Part shown: piece after piece, positions 37,663 through 50,705 of the stretch | Layout of the letters: every line of letters begins with the position of its first letter | Numbering within the stretch: position 1 is the first letter of the stretch | From: JBGPHT01 sp041484525 | GTDB taxonomy: Bacteria > Acidobacteriota > Terriglobia > Bryobacterales > Bryobacteraceae | NCBI GenBank assembly: GCA_041484525.1 | Contig: JBGPHT010000028.1 | Location: 1 to 60,805, forward strand | Reading direction: 5' to 3' | Length of the DNA: 60,805 nt | Position numbers and translations under genes: made by a program | The notes under the pieces: model-generated | What the model was told of the DNA's origin: nothing | What the model saw: only the letters and a program-made list of their open reading frames with translations | Databases searched by the model: none

Positions 37663-37814
37663 CTGGGCACCTCCATTCGCCATGTTAGTTGGGCGGCGAT
37701 GGCGGCGGGTGGGCGTTCGTCCACAAGCGTGCGGCATAGTGTCCTGAATCACACGTTATACCAAAACCGGGCGGTACTTGGGAATGCCAGTTGCACTGAA
37801 GACGCTGCGCCGCT

Positions 37815-41095
<3,281 letters not shown>

Positions 41096-41099
<4 letters not shown>

Positions 41100-43831
41100 C
41101 AGCGCCCGGCGCAACCTATCGGGTGCAGTTCCACCAGGGCTTCCGTTTCGTGGACGCCCGCGACCTGGTCCCTTACCTGAGCGACTTGGGAATCACGGAC
41201 CTGTACTCTTCCCCGCGGTACAAGCCGCGGCGCGGCAGTTCGCATGGGTACGACATCACCAACCCGATGCGGGTGAATTCGGAGCTGGGGACAGAAGACG
41301 ATTTCGATGAGATGGCGGACAAGCTGCGCAATTACGGGATGGGTCTGTTGCTTGATACCGTGCCCAACCACATGGCCGCCAGCTACGAGAATCCGTGGTG
41401 GATGGACGTGCTCGAAAACGGCCAGGCGTCAGCCTACGCCGCGTACTTCGATATCGACTGGCACCCCGCCACCAGCAAGGCGGCGTTTCTACAGGAGAAC
41501 CGCGTGCTGCTGCCGATCCTCGGCGATTTGTACGGCAACGCGCTGGCTGCCGGGCAGTTCACGCTGAAGATCGAAGATACCGGCATCCACGTGCGCTACT
41601 TAGACACGCGGCTGCCGCTCGACCCGAAGTCGTATGCGGAGATTCTGCGGCGCTGCGATGGCGTCCCCGAAATTCCCGGCATCGTCGCCGATCTGGAGCG
41701 CATGCCCGCGCGTGACGAGGCCGCTGGGGAGCAACTTCTCAAACGTCGGCGCGACAAGGAGAGCGTCAAGGAGCGGCTGTGGCGAGCGTACCAGGAGCAT
41801 GCCGAAGTGAAGCGCGCGGTGGACGACGTGCTGGCCGCGGTCAGCGGATCGGTCGACGACATGGATCGTCTGCTCTCCGGCCAGGCGTACCGGCTGGCGT
41901 ACTGGAAGATCGGATACGAGGAGATTAATTACCGGCGCTTCTTCGATATCAACGAGCTGGTGGGGCTGCGCATCGAAGTACCGGAGGTGTTCGACAACCG
42001 CAATCAGAAGACGCTCGAGCTGGTCCGCTCCGGCAAAGTGACGGGACTGCGCGTCGATCACATCGATGGGTTGTGGAATCCATCCTGCTACCTGCAACGG
42101 TTGCAGAGCGCGGCGGGCAGACAACTGTACGTCGTGGTGGAGAAGATCCTCAGCCGCGACGAGCCGCTGCCGCGCGAATGGCCGATCAGCGGCACATCCG
42201 GATACGAATTCCTCAACGCTGTGAATGGAGTTTTCGTGGACCCGGACGGGCTGGCGAAGCTGGAAGAGATTTTCGCGCGCTACACCGGGAATCATCTTCC
42301 ATTCGCGGAGCTGTGCTACCAGTGCAACAAGCTGGTGATGCAGAATCTGTTCACGGGCGACGTGAACGCGCTCGGACACCACCTGGGCGCGCTCGCGGCG
42401 CGGCACCGGCAGGCACGCGACATCAGGTTGTCCGAGTTGACGGACCTGCTGGTGGAAGTGAGCGCGTGCCTGCCGGTGTACCGCACGTATATCCACGACT
42501 TCCACATCTCCCCCAGCGACCGCGGCTACATCGAGCGCACACTGGCACTCGCGAGAAGACGGACGTCGCTCGAACGGGTGAGCGATGCGGCATTCGATTT
42601 CCTGCGGTCCGTGCTGCTGCTCGATCCGCCGTACTACCTGGAGGACCGCAAGCACGAATGGATCGAGTTCGTCATGCGGTGGCAGCAGTTCACCGGCCCG
42701 CTAATGGCGAAGGGTCTGGAGGATACGGCAGCCTACCGGCACAACAGCCTGCTGTCGCTGAACGAGGTGGGCAGCGATCCGCTGCGCGACCGGCCGCCGC
42801 TCTCGCTCGAAGAGTTTCACGAGTTCAATCGCCGCCGGCTGGAAGAGTGGCCCGATACGATGAATACAACCGCGACCCACGATACCAAGCGTGGCGAGGA
42901 CGTGCGCGCGCGGCTTAACGTCCTGACCGAGATTCCCGAAGAGTGGGAGCGCCGGCTACAGCGGTGGACGGCTCTGAACCAGCGAAAGAAGGCAGTGGCC
43001 GGCGGCACGTTTGCGCCCTGCGCCTCCGAAGAGATTCTCATTTACCAGACAATGCTGGGGGCGTGGCCGCTGAATCCCGAAGAAGAGGCCGCGTTCCCGG
43101 AGCGGGTCAAGGAATTCCTGGTGAAGGCGCTGCGCGAGGCCAAGGAGAACAGCAGTTGGATTGCGCCGCAGGAAGAGTACGAGCGCGCGTCGCAGGAATT
43201 CGTCGACCGGATTCTGGCGCCAGGCTCCGAGTTTGTGTCGGACTTTCATGAATTCCGCCAGGCCATTCAGAGACATGGGGTGCGCGCCAGTCTGGGCCAA
43301 CTCCTGCTCAAGATTGCGTCGCCGGGTGCGCCCGACTTCTATCAGGGCACCGAGTTGTGGCAGTTCACCCTCGTGGACCCGGACAACCGGCGGCCGGTGG
43401 ATTATAAGCGGCGCATCGCCATGCTGGAGTCGCTGCGAAGGCGCGATGCCGAGGACCGCATCGGCCTCGTCCGCGAGTTGGCGAGCGAGCCCGAGCGAGA
43501 AGAAATGAAGCTCTTCGTAACCTACAAGGCACTCGCATTTCGCAAGGCGCATCGCGACTTGTTCTCGCGCGGCGCGTATATTCCGATCGAGGTGCGCGGC
43601 CTGCACGCCGGGCACGTATGTGCGTTCGCGCGGCGCTTAGGCGACCAGTGGGCCGTGGTTGTGGCGCCGCGCTGGACCATGCGCGTAGCAGATTGGGGGG
43701 ACACCGGGATCGTGCTGCCCGAGCACCCGTGGATCGACGCCGTCACGCAACTGATCCCCGCAAGTTCGAAACTCTCCGACCTGCTGCACGAGTTCCCGGT
43801 AGCCTTACTGTCCACAGAGCCGCCGCCCTGA
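41096..43831 (+). CDS. treY: Maltooligosyl trehalose synthase
   Basis: A 911-residue GH13 enzyme that converts the reducing end of a maltodextrin into a trehalose unit. Features: N-terminal ATYRVQFHQGFRF, LYSSPRYKPRRGSSHGYD, the nucleophile region GLRVDHIDGL and acid Glu in VVEKILSRDE, and the late NTTATHDTKRGEDVRAR. Size is typical. The partner trehalohydrolase treZ is not seen here. It is translationally coupled to treS-mak (ATGA), so trehalose can be both made from glucan and fed back into maltose. Confidence 0.93.
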
Positions 43832-43895
43832 GTGTCAGGCGAAGGGAAGCTGAGATTTCGTCAAGCTTTTCCAGTAGGCGTAAACTAAGAGGAAG

Positions 43896-44174
43896 ATGGG
43901 CAAAACGATGTATCGTCCCAAACCTCATTCTGATCTTCTGCTAAGGGTGTTCGACTTGCCGAGACGTGGGATGACTCGGGCGCTCGCTGAAAGCATTTTG
44001 GCCCTCGATTTCCCTGAGGGGGATGCCGCCCGTATCGAGGGACTCAACGTCAAAGCCAACGAAGGTAACCTCACGGAGGAGGAAGACGCTGAGTTGGAAA
44101 CGTACATCAATGTTAATGATCTCCTCGCCTATTGGCAGTCGAAGGCTCGTCAGACGCTCCAGCCGCCAGCATGA
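43896..44174 (+). CDS. Small hypothetical protein upstream of HNH gene
   Basis: A 92-residue helical, acidic protein (ARIEGLNVKANEGNLTEEED, then LETYINVNDLLAYWQSKARQ). This type is often found directly before a small HNH endonuclease gene, as here, where the ATGA overlap at 44171-44174 couples them. It may be a partner or antidote of the nuclease, which is inference. The start may instead be the ATG at 43908, since the AGAGGAAG stretch directly abuts the first ATG. Confidence 0.7.
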   Translation: MGKTMYRPKPHSDLLLRVFDLPRRGMTRALAESILALDFPEGDAARIEGLNVKANEGNLTEEEDAELETYINVNDLLAYWQSKARQTLQPPA

Positions 44175-44665
44175 GTGAGCCGGGGGACGCAGTTCGGAGG
44201 CGCGCCGGCAGTCGCGAGTATTGCCACCTTCCCCAAGCGGCATTCCGCCGCGCATTTCACATTGAGCACATTCTCGCCAAGCAACACGGGGGATCGACTC
44301 GCGTTGACAACCTTGCGTTCGCCTGTTGGAACTGCAATTTGAAAAAAGGTCCAAATTTGTCGGGAGTAGACCCGCAGACCGGGCAGATCATGGCACTCTT
44401 CCATCCGCGCAAGGACGAATGGGTGGAACATTTTTCTGCACTGATCGGTACCCTCATCCCTCTCGGCGTCGAGATCCGAGGGTTGACAATGGTTGGACGT
44501 GCAACGGTTCAGGTACTTGGGCTAAATGAAGAAATGCGTCAACGTGTACCCGGACCAATAAGCCCAGGAAGTATATGCGTCTTGCCAGACACCCGGGCCC
44601 GCGTTAGTGTAAGTATGCTGTGCCGGAAGCCGCGCCAATCCTCGCAACGTTGGAACGTATCCTAG
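44171..44665 (+). CDS. HNH endonuclease family protein, possibly altered C-terminus
   Basis: A 164-residue protein with an HNH nuclease motif: FHIEHILAKQHGG, VDNLAFACWNCN and KKGPN. The catalytic HxxH region and CxxC-type zinc Cys are present (YCHL early and CWNC later). After about LGLNEEMRQR the text stops looking like the family, and the final 15 residues are read out of frame within the start of the next gene. The tail has probably been changed by a frameshift; the nuclease core is intact. Start at 44171 overlaps the previous stop. Confidence 0.75.
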   Translation: MSEPGDAVRRRAGSREYCHLPQAAFRRAFHIEHILAKQHGGSTRVDNLAFACWNCNLKKGPNLSGVDPQTGQIMALFHPRKDEWVEHFSALIGTLIPLGVEIRGLTMVGRATVQVLGLNEEMRQRVPGPISPGSICVLPDTRARVSVSMLCRKPRQSSQRWNVS

Positions 44666-46405
44666 CGCACAGTCTCTTCCGCAATTCCACGCGCCTGTCT
44701 CAGTTCCTGCGTTACATCGTGGAGGAGAGTCTCGCCGGCCGCGCCGATCGGATCAAAGGAATACACCATCGGCGTCCGCATCTACCAGCGCGGCGCCGAC
44801 TACGACCCTAAGGCCGACGCCATCGTCCGCGTCGAAGCCGCCCGCATGCGGAGCAAACTCAAGCAGTATTACGCCGGGCCGGGATCTGCGGATACCGTCC
44901 GCATCGATCTCCCCAGCGGCACCTACGTCCCCGTCTTTACCGTACAAAGTGAGGCGGCTGCCCACGCCGCTCCATCGGCATCAGCCCCGCATCCACGCTG
45001 GCCGGCGGTTGCCCTCATCGCCGCCGCCGTCATCATCGCACTCGCCGTCTGGCGCCTGTCCCGGCATACCGACGCTACTTTCACCGTCACGGTTATTCCC
45101 TTCTCCAACTTCACCGGCAATCCCGCCCAGGATGCCTACGCCGCTGCTTTCACCGACCAGGTGGCCGTGCGGCTCTCCGATCAACCCGGCATTCGGGTGG
45201 AGCGGGTGGCGCCCGCGCCGGCATCGGCCGCCGGGATCCAAACCATTGCGCACAATTCCGCCGGCGCTACGCTCAGCGGCAGCCTGCAATCGGGCGACGG
45301 TCACCCGCACCTGGTCGTACATCTGGATGACGCCGCCGGCAGTCAGGTCTGGTCCAAGACTCTCTACTCGCGCCGCCTCGCGCCCGGGCCGTTCCAAGAC
45401 AAGGCGTCCGAGCTCATCGCCCGCACCCTCAACCGCGGCTTCGGCGGACGCCCGCTGGCCGCGTCGGTGAAACCATTGCCGCGGAATCAGGCTGCGGCCG
45501 ACTTCTTCGTCCGCGGCCACAAGGAGTGGGAAACCCAGACTCGCGAAGGCGTCCAAAATGCCGTCCGCCTCTTCCACCAGGCCGCGAACCAGGACCCCGC
45601 TTACGCCGATGCGTGGGCGGAGCTCGGAGCCTCGACCCTCTACCTCGCCTACCTCGACCCCGAGCGTGCGGACCGCTGGTACGCCGAAGCCCGCAACGCG
45701 CTCGAGAAAGCTCTCTCGCTCGACGCCCGCAACGCCGAGGCCCACGTGCGCCTTGGCAATCTCTACCTGGAACATGATTGGAACTTCGCCGCCGCCGAGC
45801 GCGAACTGCAACTGGGCATCGAACTGGACCCCGGCGCGTCCAATAGCATCCGCTGGTTCGCCCTTGCCGCCGGCTTACGCAGCCATCCGGACGCCGCCCG
45901 GCGCGAGGTGGAATACGGATTGATGGTCAGTCCCGCCTCTGAGATACTGCTCGGGGAAATGGCGCGCATTGAGTTGCAGTCGGGCCGCATGGCCAAGGCC
46001 GAGGAGTTTGCCAGAGCGTCTCTTGCCATCTCGCAGAACTACCCGCTCTCCCATTTTGTGCTGGCCCTGATTGCCGAGCGCGCGGGCGATCTGCCTGAGG
46101 CGCGCGCCGAATTCGAAGCGTGCGGCCCCGGCAAAGGCTGGCCGTTCGACTGCCGCGCGTCTCTGGCGCGATTGACCGCCGCGCCGGATCGGGCGGAAGA
46201 GTTCCCCCGGCACTACTCCCGCGCGCTTCTCGCCCTCGACGCGCGCCGCAATCAGGACGCGCGCAACGAGATCCGGGCAGGCCTCGTCAGCCACGAGATG
46301 ATGATCGAGTACGTCTGCCTCGATCCGCAGTTCCGCCGTCTCTTCGGCGAAACGCACGATCGCCCGTGCGCCGAATTGCAAACGTGGATATCCGCGGGGC
46401 AGTGA
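44620..46405 (+). pseudogene. Winged-helix/TPR regulator split by one-base insertion
   Basis: The N-terminal part (GTG start) encodes LERILAHSLFRNSTRLSQFL and GRADRIK, then shifts frame at AAAGGAATAC near 44757-44764. Dropping one G restores KEYTIGVRIYQRGADYDPKA and runs on into MRSKLKQYYAGPG, the usual join of this acidobacterial family. Downstream are a membrane helix (about residues 50-66 counted from 44846), a CadC-like periplasmic domain starting FTVTVIPFSNFTGNPAQD, and TPR repeats. Intact relatives are presumed membrane-bound transcription regulators. The single-base shift could be real or a sequence error; the long remainder is undamaged. Confidence 0.8.
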
Positions 46406-46407
46406 TC

Positions 46408-46818
46408 TCAGATCTTCGCCTTCGGGTATCGCGTCTTCATCCACTCGACGAATTTCGCCGGCGCCGCCATGGTCGAGAGGCGCCCCTGGCGCACCAGCGC
46501 CCAGTCATCGAACTTCTTGGATTGTTTGATCTCCGCGAGCGTGAGGGGCGGGTCAAGCCGTCCTGAGAATTCGAGATCGACCACCGCGGACTTCGGGTTC
46601 TTGGGATCGTCGCGCGGCTCCGACCGCACTGTGGCCAGCCCCACCACGCCTGAAACGCCGCCGCTGTGGTAGACGAACACGCGGTCGCCCGGGCGCATTT
46701 CGCGGATGGCGCGCACCGCCTGAGGGTTCGTGACGCCGTCCCACGCTGTGCGCTTTTCGCGCTCGAGATCGTCTATGGAGTAAGTTTCCGGATCCGTCTT
46801 GGCGAGAAAGTAGTTCAT
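46408..46818 (-). CDS. EVE domain protein
   Basis: A 136-residue protein starting at MNYFLAKTDPETYSIDDLER. The EVE (PUA-like) fold signature includes TAWDGVTNPQAVRAIREM, GDRVFVYHSG and VVGLATV. EVE proteins bind modified bases in DNA or RNA and often accompany restriction or antiviral systems, but this standalone form (thymocyte nuclear protein 1-like) is widespread and may be housekeeping. It lies 19 bases from the phosphatase gene on the same strand. Confidence 0.85.
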   Translation of the reverse strand: MNYFLAKTDPETYSIDDLEREKRTAWDGVTNPQAVRAIREMRPGDRVFVYHSGGVSGVVGLATVRSEPRDDPKNPKSAVVDLEFSGRLDPPLTLAEIKQSKKFDDWALVRQGRLSTMAAPAKFVEWMKTRYPKAKI

Positions 46819-46837
46819 CAGAACTACTATGCCGCAA

Positions 46838-47410
46838 TTACTGCGAGATCGCTGCCGGCTGGACTGCGGACTCCGCCGTTGACGGCTTGTATCGCAGGAC
46901 ATAGTGCGCCATCGCACGCTCCCACCAGTGCATCCCCAGCGACTTGGCCTCGGCGAGAGCCTTCTGGTTGTCCCAGCGGTCGTGCTCGATGCGGTAGCAG
47001 GCAACCACCGTTCCAGTACGGTCCGCCCCGCGCCGGCAATGTACGAATACCGGTCCCGCCGGATCCTGCTGGATCACAGCCAGGATCTTGGCCACGTTCG
47101 CAGGGCTGGGCGCTTTCATACCATTCAGCGGCACGGCCACGTAGCGCATACCCGCGGCGGCCACCGCCTTCTCTTCCTCTTTGGCCGCGTTCCCGCTATG
47201 CCGAAGGTCGATCACGGTCTTGATCCCGAGTTTCGACAGACTGGCGAAGCCCGCGCCTGTCGGCTGGCCGCCCCGGTACACCTGATCGTTCACCGAATGA
47301 AAGTTCGGAACCCCGGCCGCCGTTGGATCGGCGGCGAAGATGGTTCCCGTAAACAGGCCTGCTCCCGCGAGCAGAACTAACGCATGGAGTTTTGAAATCC
47401 GAACGGACAC
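46838..47410 (-). CDS. Exported dual-specificity/tyrosine phosphatase-like protein
   Basis: About 190 residues from a GTG at 47410, which places a signal peptide first (VRISKLHALVLLAGAGLFTG). The C-x5-R active-site loop is VHCRRGADRTGT, preceded by the general-acid strand IDLRHSG. The protein belongs to the cysteine-phosphatase family related to DSP/Siw14-like enzymes acting on phosphotyrosine or inositol phosphates. It may act in the periplasm. Start choice is based on the signal peptide; a longer frame to 47485 lacks one at its beginning. Confidence 0.75.
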   Translation of the reverse strand: MSVRISKLHALVLLAGAGLFTGTIFAADPTAAGVPNFHSVNDQVYRGGQPTGAGFASLSKLGIKTVIDLRHSGNAAKEEEKAVAAAGMRYVAVPLNGMKAPSPANVAKILAVIQQDPAGPVFVHCRRGADRTGTVVACYRIEHDRWDNQKALAEAKSLGMHWWERAMAHYVLRYKPSTAESAVQPAAISQ

Positions 47411-47471
47411 ATTGGTTGGGACGTATGCTCCATGCGCCCCGTTACACAGTGGTAATCTTGCCCCCAGAACT

Positions 47472-48815
47472 ATGCTACGACGCACATTTATTCAAGCCGC
47501 GGGACTGCCCCTGCTGCCCCGATTCGCCGCCGCCCAGCAGACGCCGGCGCCTATTCTGCCCCAGGCCCCCCACCCCGCTCCGCGCTTCGGCGATGGCCGC
47601 GACTGGTGGTTTCAGAAACGTTTCGGCATGTTCGTGCACTGGGGTCTGTACGCCATCCACGGCATCCATGAGCAGGAGCAGTGGCGTTTCCGCGTGCCTC
47701 GCGCCGAATACGTCAAGCTAGCCGGGCAGTGGAATCCTGTGAAGTTCGATCCCAATCGCTGGCTCGATCTAGCGGCCGGCGCCGGCATGGAATACATCTG
47801 CCTCACTACCAAGCACCACGATGGATTCTGTCTCTGGGACACGCGGCAGACCGCTTACAACACCATGAACACGCCCTATGGCAAGGACGTGTTGAAGATG
47901 CTCGCCGACGCCTGCCACCGCCGCGGCGTGCCGCTCTGTCTCTATTACTCGATCGCCGACTGGCATCATCCCAACTATCCCAACCAGGGCCGCCACCACG
48001 AACTCCCGCCGCAGGCCGGCGATCGGCCCGACCTCATGCGCTACCTCGAATTTCTCAAGGCGCAGGTGCGCGAGCTGTGCACCAACTACGGCGAGATCCA
48101 CGGCTTCTGGTGGGACATGAACGTCGACAAGCACGTGGACCCTTCGATCAACGCCATGATCCGCCGCCTGCAGCCGAACGCCGCGATCGACAACCGCGGC
48201 TTCGACGACGGCGATTACGGCACGCCCGAGCGCGACATGGACCAGAGCGGCGAAGACCTGATCGCGTTCGAGCGCCGCACCGAAGCCTGCCAGTCCGTCG
48301 GCCTGGAGAGCTGGGGCTACCGCAAGAACGAAGACTACTACTCGGACCGCCACCTGCTGCGCAGCATCGACAAATACCTGGCGCGCGACGCCAACTATCT
48401 GCTCAACGTCGGGCCCATGGCCGACGGCACCATCGCGCCCGAGCCTGCGGCGATCTTGCGCCGCATCGGCAAATGGCATGGCGCCGTGAAGGAGTCGCTG
48501 GTGGGAACCACGCCTGCGTCTCACCTGACCTCGAACCGCAACGTGCTTCTGACGCGCAAGGGAAACAACCTGTATGTGCACCTTCACAAAGACCCGCTCT
48601 CCGAAGCCGTGAAGCTGCGTCCGCTGACCGCACATCCGGTGCGCGCGACGCTGCTGAATACTGGCAAGCCCGTCGGGTGGTCGGTCGAGATGCTGCCCAG
48701 CGATCACCTCGAGCAGAAAGCCTATCTGCGTATCCACGGTCTGCCGGTCAACGAAATGGCGAATACGGTGCTGGTGGTGAAGCTCGAGTTCGACGGCCCG
48801 ATCGCTGCGGCCTGA
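47472..48815 (+). CDS. GH29 alpha-L-fucosidase, Tat-exported
   Basis: A 447-residue glycosidase. The twin-arginine leader is MLRRTFIQAAGLPLLPRF. The GH29 core begins RFGMFVHWGLYAI, then MEYICLTTKHHDGFCLWDT and the nucleophile region GFWWDMNVD. A smaller beta-sandwich domain ends the protein. Expected to release fucose from glycans or plant polymers in the periplasm. Divergent from the phosphatase gene, 61 bases apart. Substrate linkage unknown. Confidence 0.9.
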   Translation: MLRRTFIQAAGLPLLPRFAAAQQTPAPILPQAPHPAPRFGDGRDWWFQKRFGMFVHWGLYAIHGIHEQEQWRFRVPRAEYVKLAGQWNPVKFDPNRWLDLAAGAGMEYICLTTKHHDGFCLWDTRQTAYNTMNTPYGKDVLKMLADACHRRGVPLCLYYSIADWHHPNYPNQGRHHELPPQAGDRPDLMRYLEFLKAQVRELCTNYGEIHGFWWDMNVDKHVDPSINAMIRRLQPNAAIDNRGFDDGDYGTPERDMDQSGEDLIAFERRTEACQSVGLESWGYRKNEDYYSDRHLLRSIDKYLARDANYLLNVGPMADGTIAPEPAAILRRIGKWHGAVKESLVGTTPASHLTSNRNVLLTRKGNNLYVHLHKDPLSEAVKLRPLTAHPVRATLLNTGKPVGWSVEMLPSDHLEQKAYLRIHGLPVNEMANTVLVVKLEFDGPIAAA

Positions 48816-48818
48816 ACG

Positions 48819-50201
48819 TCAGCCCGCTAACGGTTGCAGCTCCCCGAGCATCGTAGGGATGAGCTCCGAAACGGTGGGGTGAATGTGCATGGCGCGCTGA
48901 ATGACCGTATAGGGCGCCTTGGCGTACATGACGTCGAGGATCGAGTGGATGACCTCATCGCCGCCCGTGCCCAGAATCGCGGCGCCCAGAATCTCGTGGG
49001 TTTCGGCATCCACCACGATCTTCATGAAGCCCTGCGTCTCACCCTTCTCGATGGCGCGCGAGATTCTCGTCATGGGCCGTTTGCCGACTAGCGCCCGCCG
49101 TCCGCTCTTGCGAACTTCCGCTTCCGTCATCCCGGCGCGTCCGAGCGGCGGGTCGATGTAGAGCGCGTAGGCGGTGATGCGATCGCCGACGCGGCGCGGG
49201 TCGTTGTCCAGAAGATTGGCGGCGACGATTTCCGAATCGTTGAAGGACGTGTGGGTGAACGCGCCTTTCCCATTGCAATCGCCCAGCGCCCAAATGCCGG
49301 GGACGCTGGTGCGCAGTTGATCGTCGACCTGGATGTACCCGCGTTTGTCTGTCTTGACGCCGGCCTTTTCGAGGCCCAGGTCTTCGGTGTTCGGACGGCG
49401 GCCAACGGCCAGCAGCAGGTGGCTCCCGCTGACCTCGGGCGAGCCTGCCTCGCAATCCACCCGCGCGATCGTCTCCTCGCCGCGCTTCGAAAGGCTGATG
49501 CACTTCGCGTTCAGGCGGACGTTAATACCTTCGGCTTCGACGATTTCCTTGATGGCGGCGGAGACATCTTCGTCCTCGCGCTGAATCAGGCGCGGCCCCA
49601 TCTCGATGATGGTGACTTCACTTCCGAATCGCCGGAACATCTGCCCGAACTCGAGACCGATATAGCTGCCGCCCACGATCACCAGGTGCCGCGGAAGAAA
49701 GTCGACCTCCATCATCGAGCTGTTGGTGAGGTATTCGACTTGTTCGATTCCCGGCATCGGAGGCACGACCGCGCGTCCACCGACGTTGATGAAGATGCGC
49801 TCGGCGGTGAGTCTGTCCGTACCCACGCTGACTTCGCGAGGAGATTCAAAACGCGCATGGCCCTGGTAGACCGTACCGTTCTTCATCTCCTTCAGCCAGC
49901 TCTCGACGCCCGTCCTCGACTTCCCCGATATGGCATCCTTCCGCGCTTTGACGCGCCGCATATCGACCGTCACGCCGCCATCGATGGTCACACCGAACTC
50001 CGCGGCGCGCCGTGCCATGCGGGCGGCATAGGCGCTCGCCACCATGGTCTTGGTCGGTATGCAGCCGGTATTGACACATGTACCGCCGAATAACTTGCGT
50101 TCGATGACGGCCACTTTCATGCCGCTTGCAGCCAGCCGCTGCGCCAGGAACGGCCCTGCCTGGCCAGTGCCGATAAAAATTGCGTCGTAGGTTGCGGTCA
50201 T
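48819..50201 (-). CDS. Flavin disulfide reductase (dihydrolipoyl dehydrogenase/mercuric reductase family)
   Basis: A 460-residue class I pyridine nucleotide-disulfide oxidoreductase. The ATG at 50201 gives a normal FAD-binding N-terminus (YDAIFIGTGQAGPFLAQRLA). The redox pair is CVNTGC (about 42-47), the NAD site is LVIVGGSYIGLEFGQMF, and the second FAD motif is GIWALGDCNGKGAF. The C-terminal His-Glu region includes HIHPTVSELIPTM. No lipoyl-complex or mer gene is adjacent, so its physiological disulfide is unknown; the closest group appears to be the broad mercuric-reductase-like set. Confidence 0.88.
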   Translation of the reverse strand: MTATYDAIFIGTGQAGPFLAQRLAASGMKVAVIERKLFGGTCVNTGCIPTKTMVASAYAARMARRAAEFGVTIDGGVTVDMRRVKARKDAISGKSRTGVESWLKEMKNGTVYQGHARFESPREVSVGTDRLTAERIFINVGGRAVVPPMPGIEQVEYLTNSSMMEVDFLPRHLVIVGGSYIGLEFGQMFRRFGSEVTIIEMGPRLIQREDEDVSAAIKEIVEAEGINVRLNAKCISLSKRGEETIARVDCEAGSPEVSGSHLLLAVGRRPNTEDLGLEKAGVKTDKRGYIQVDDQLRTSVPGIWALGDCNGKGAFTHTSFNDSEIVAANLLDNDPRRVGDRITAYALYIDPPLGRAGMTEAEVRKSGRRALVGKRPMTRISRAIEKGETQGFMKIVVDAETHEILGAAILGTGGDEVIHSILDVMYAKAPYTVIQRAMHIHPTVSELIPTMLGELQPLAG

Positions 50202-50211
50202 GACGATGACG

Positions 50212-50673
50212 CTATCGAGAGACGATGAATAGCGCGGCGCCAACCGCGATCGCATCCTCAAGCAGCGCGATCGGAAGATCGTTTCCACCAGTTGCTTGTA
50301 CCAGACGGTGCCGCGCCTCGTAGCCGCCCAGCGTCCCCGCGACCGCGCCCACCGCACCCGCCAGCAGGCCGGCTATCAATGCGTCGCCGGGTGCGCCCAT
50401 AGCGGCTCCGCATAGCGCCCCCATCACGATCCGTGCCCCAAACTGTGGCGGGGCTTTCCGGCTGGGCGTCTTCGGCAACTTGTCGTTGATCAACTCGCCA
50501 ACCGCCGCCACACTAAAAATCCAGGGCGTAATTGCGGCGCCCAGAAAGGACAACGGGGTGTTTTCCAGATGCAGCCAGCCAAGCCGGGCGGCCCAACTTA
50601 CGGCAGCCGGTCCGGTCATGGCACGAAGTCCGCAAACCACGCCAATCAGAAACGCCAAAACGTAGATGGACAT
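50212..50673 (-). CDS. DUF4126-like small membrane protein
   Basis: A 153-residue protein with several hydrophobic helices (YVLAFLIGVVCGLRAMTGPA, ITPWIFSVAAVGELIND, and two more Gly/Ala-rich ones). An AGGAG site lies before the ATG at 50673. It resembles DUF4126 proteins, of unknown function. It ends eleven bases before the flavin reductase start, and lies 33 bases downstream of the cNMP flavoprotein, so the three may form one transcript. Confidence 0.75.
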   Translation of the reverse strand: MSIYVLAFLIGVVCGLRAMTGPAAVSWAARLGWLHLENTPLSFLGAAITPWIFSVAAVGELINDKLPKTPSRKAPPQFGARIVMGALCGAAMGAPGDALIAGLLAGAVGAVAGTLGGYEARHRLVQATGGNDLPIALLEDAIAVGAALFIVSR

Positions 50674-50705
50674 GAGCTCTCCTGTTTCATCAGGACCAAC
50701 TGTTT

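Noticed and set aside
46408..46818. EVE protein plus nearby HNH protein as an antiphage island
   Set aside because: They are separated by the regulator on different strands with no helicase, methylase or McrB-like gene; stand-alone EVE proteins are common.
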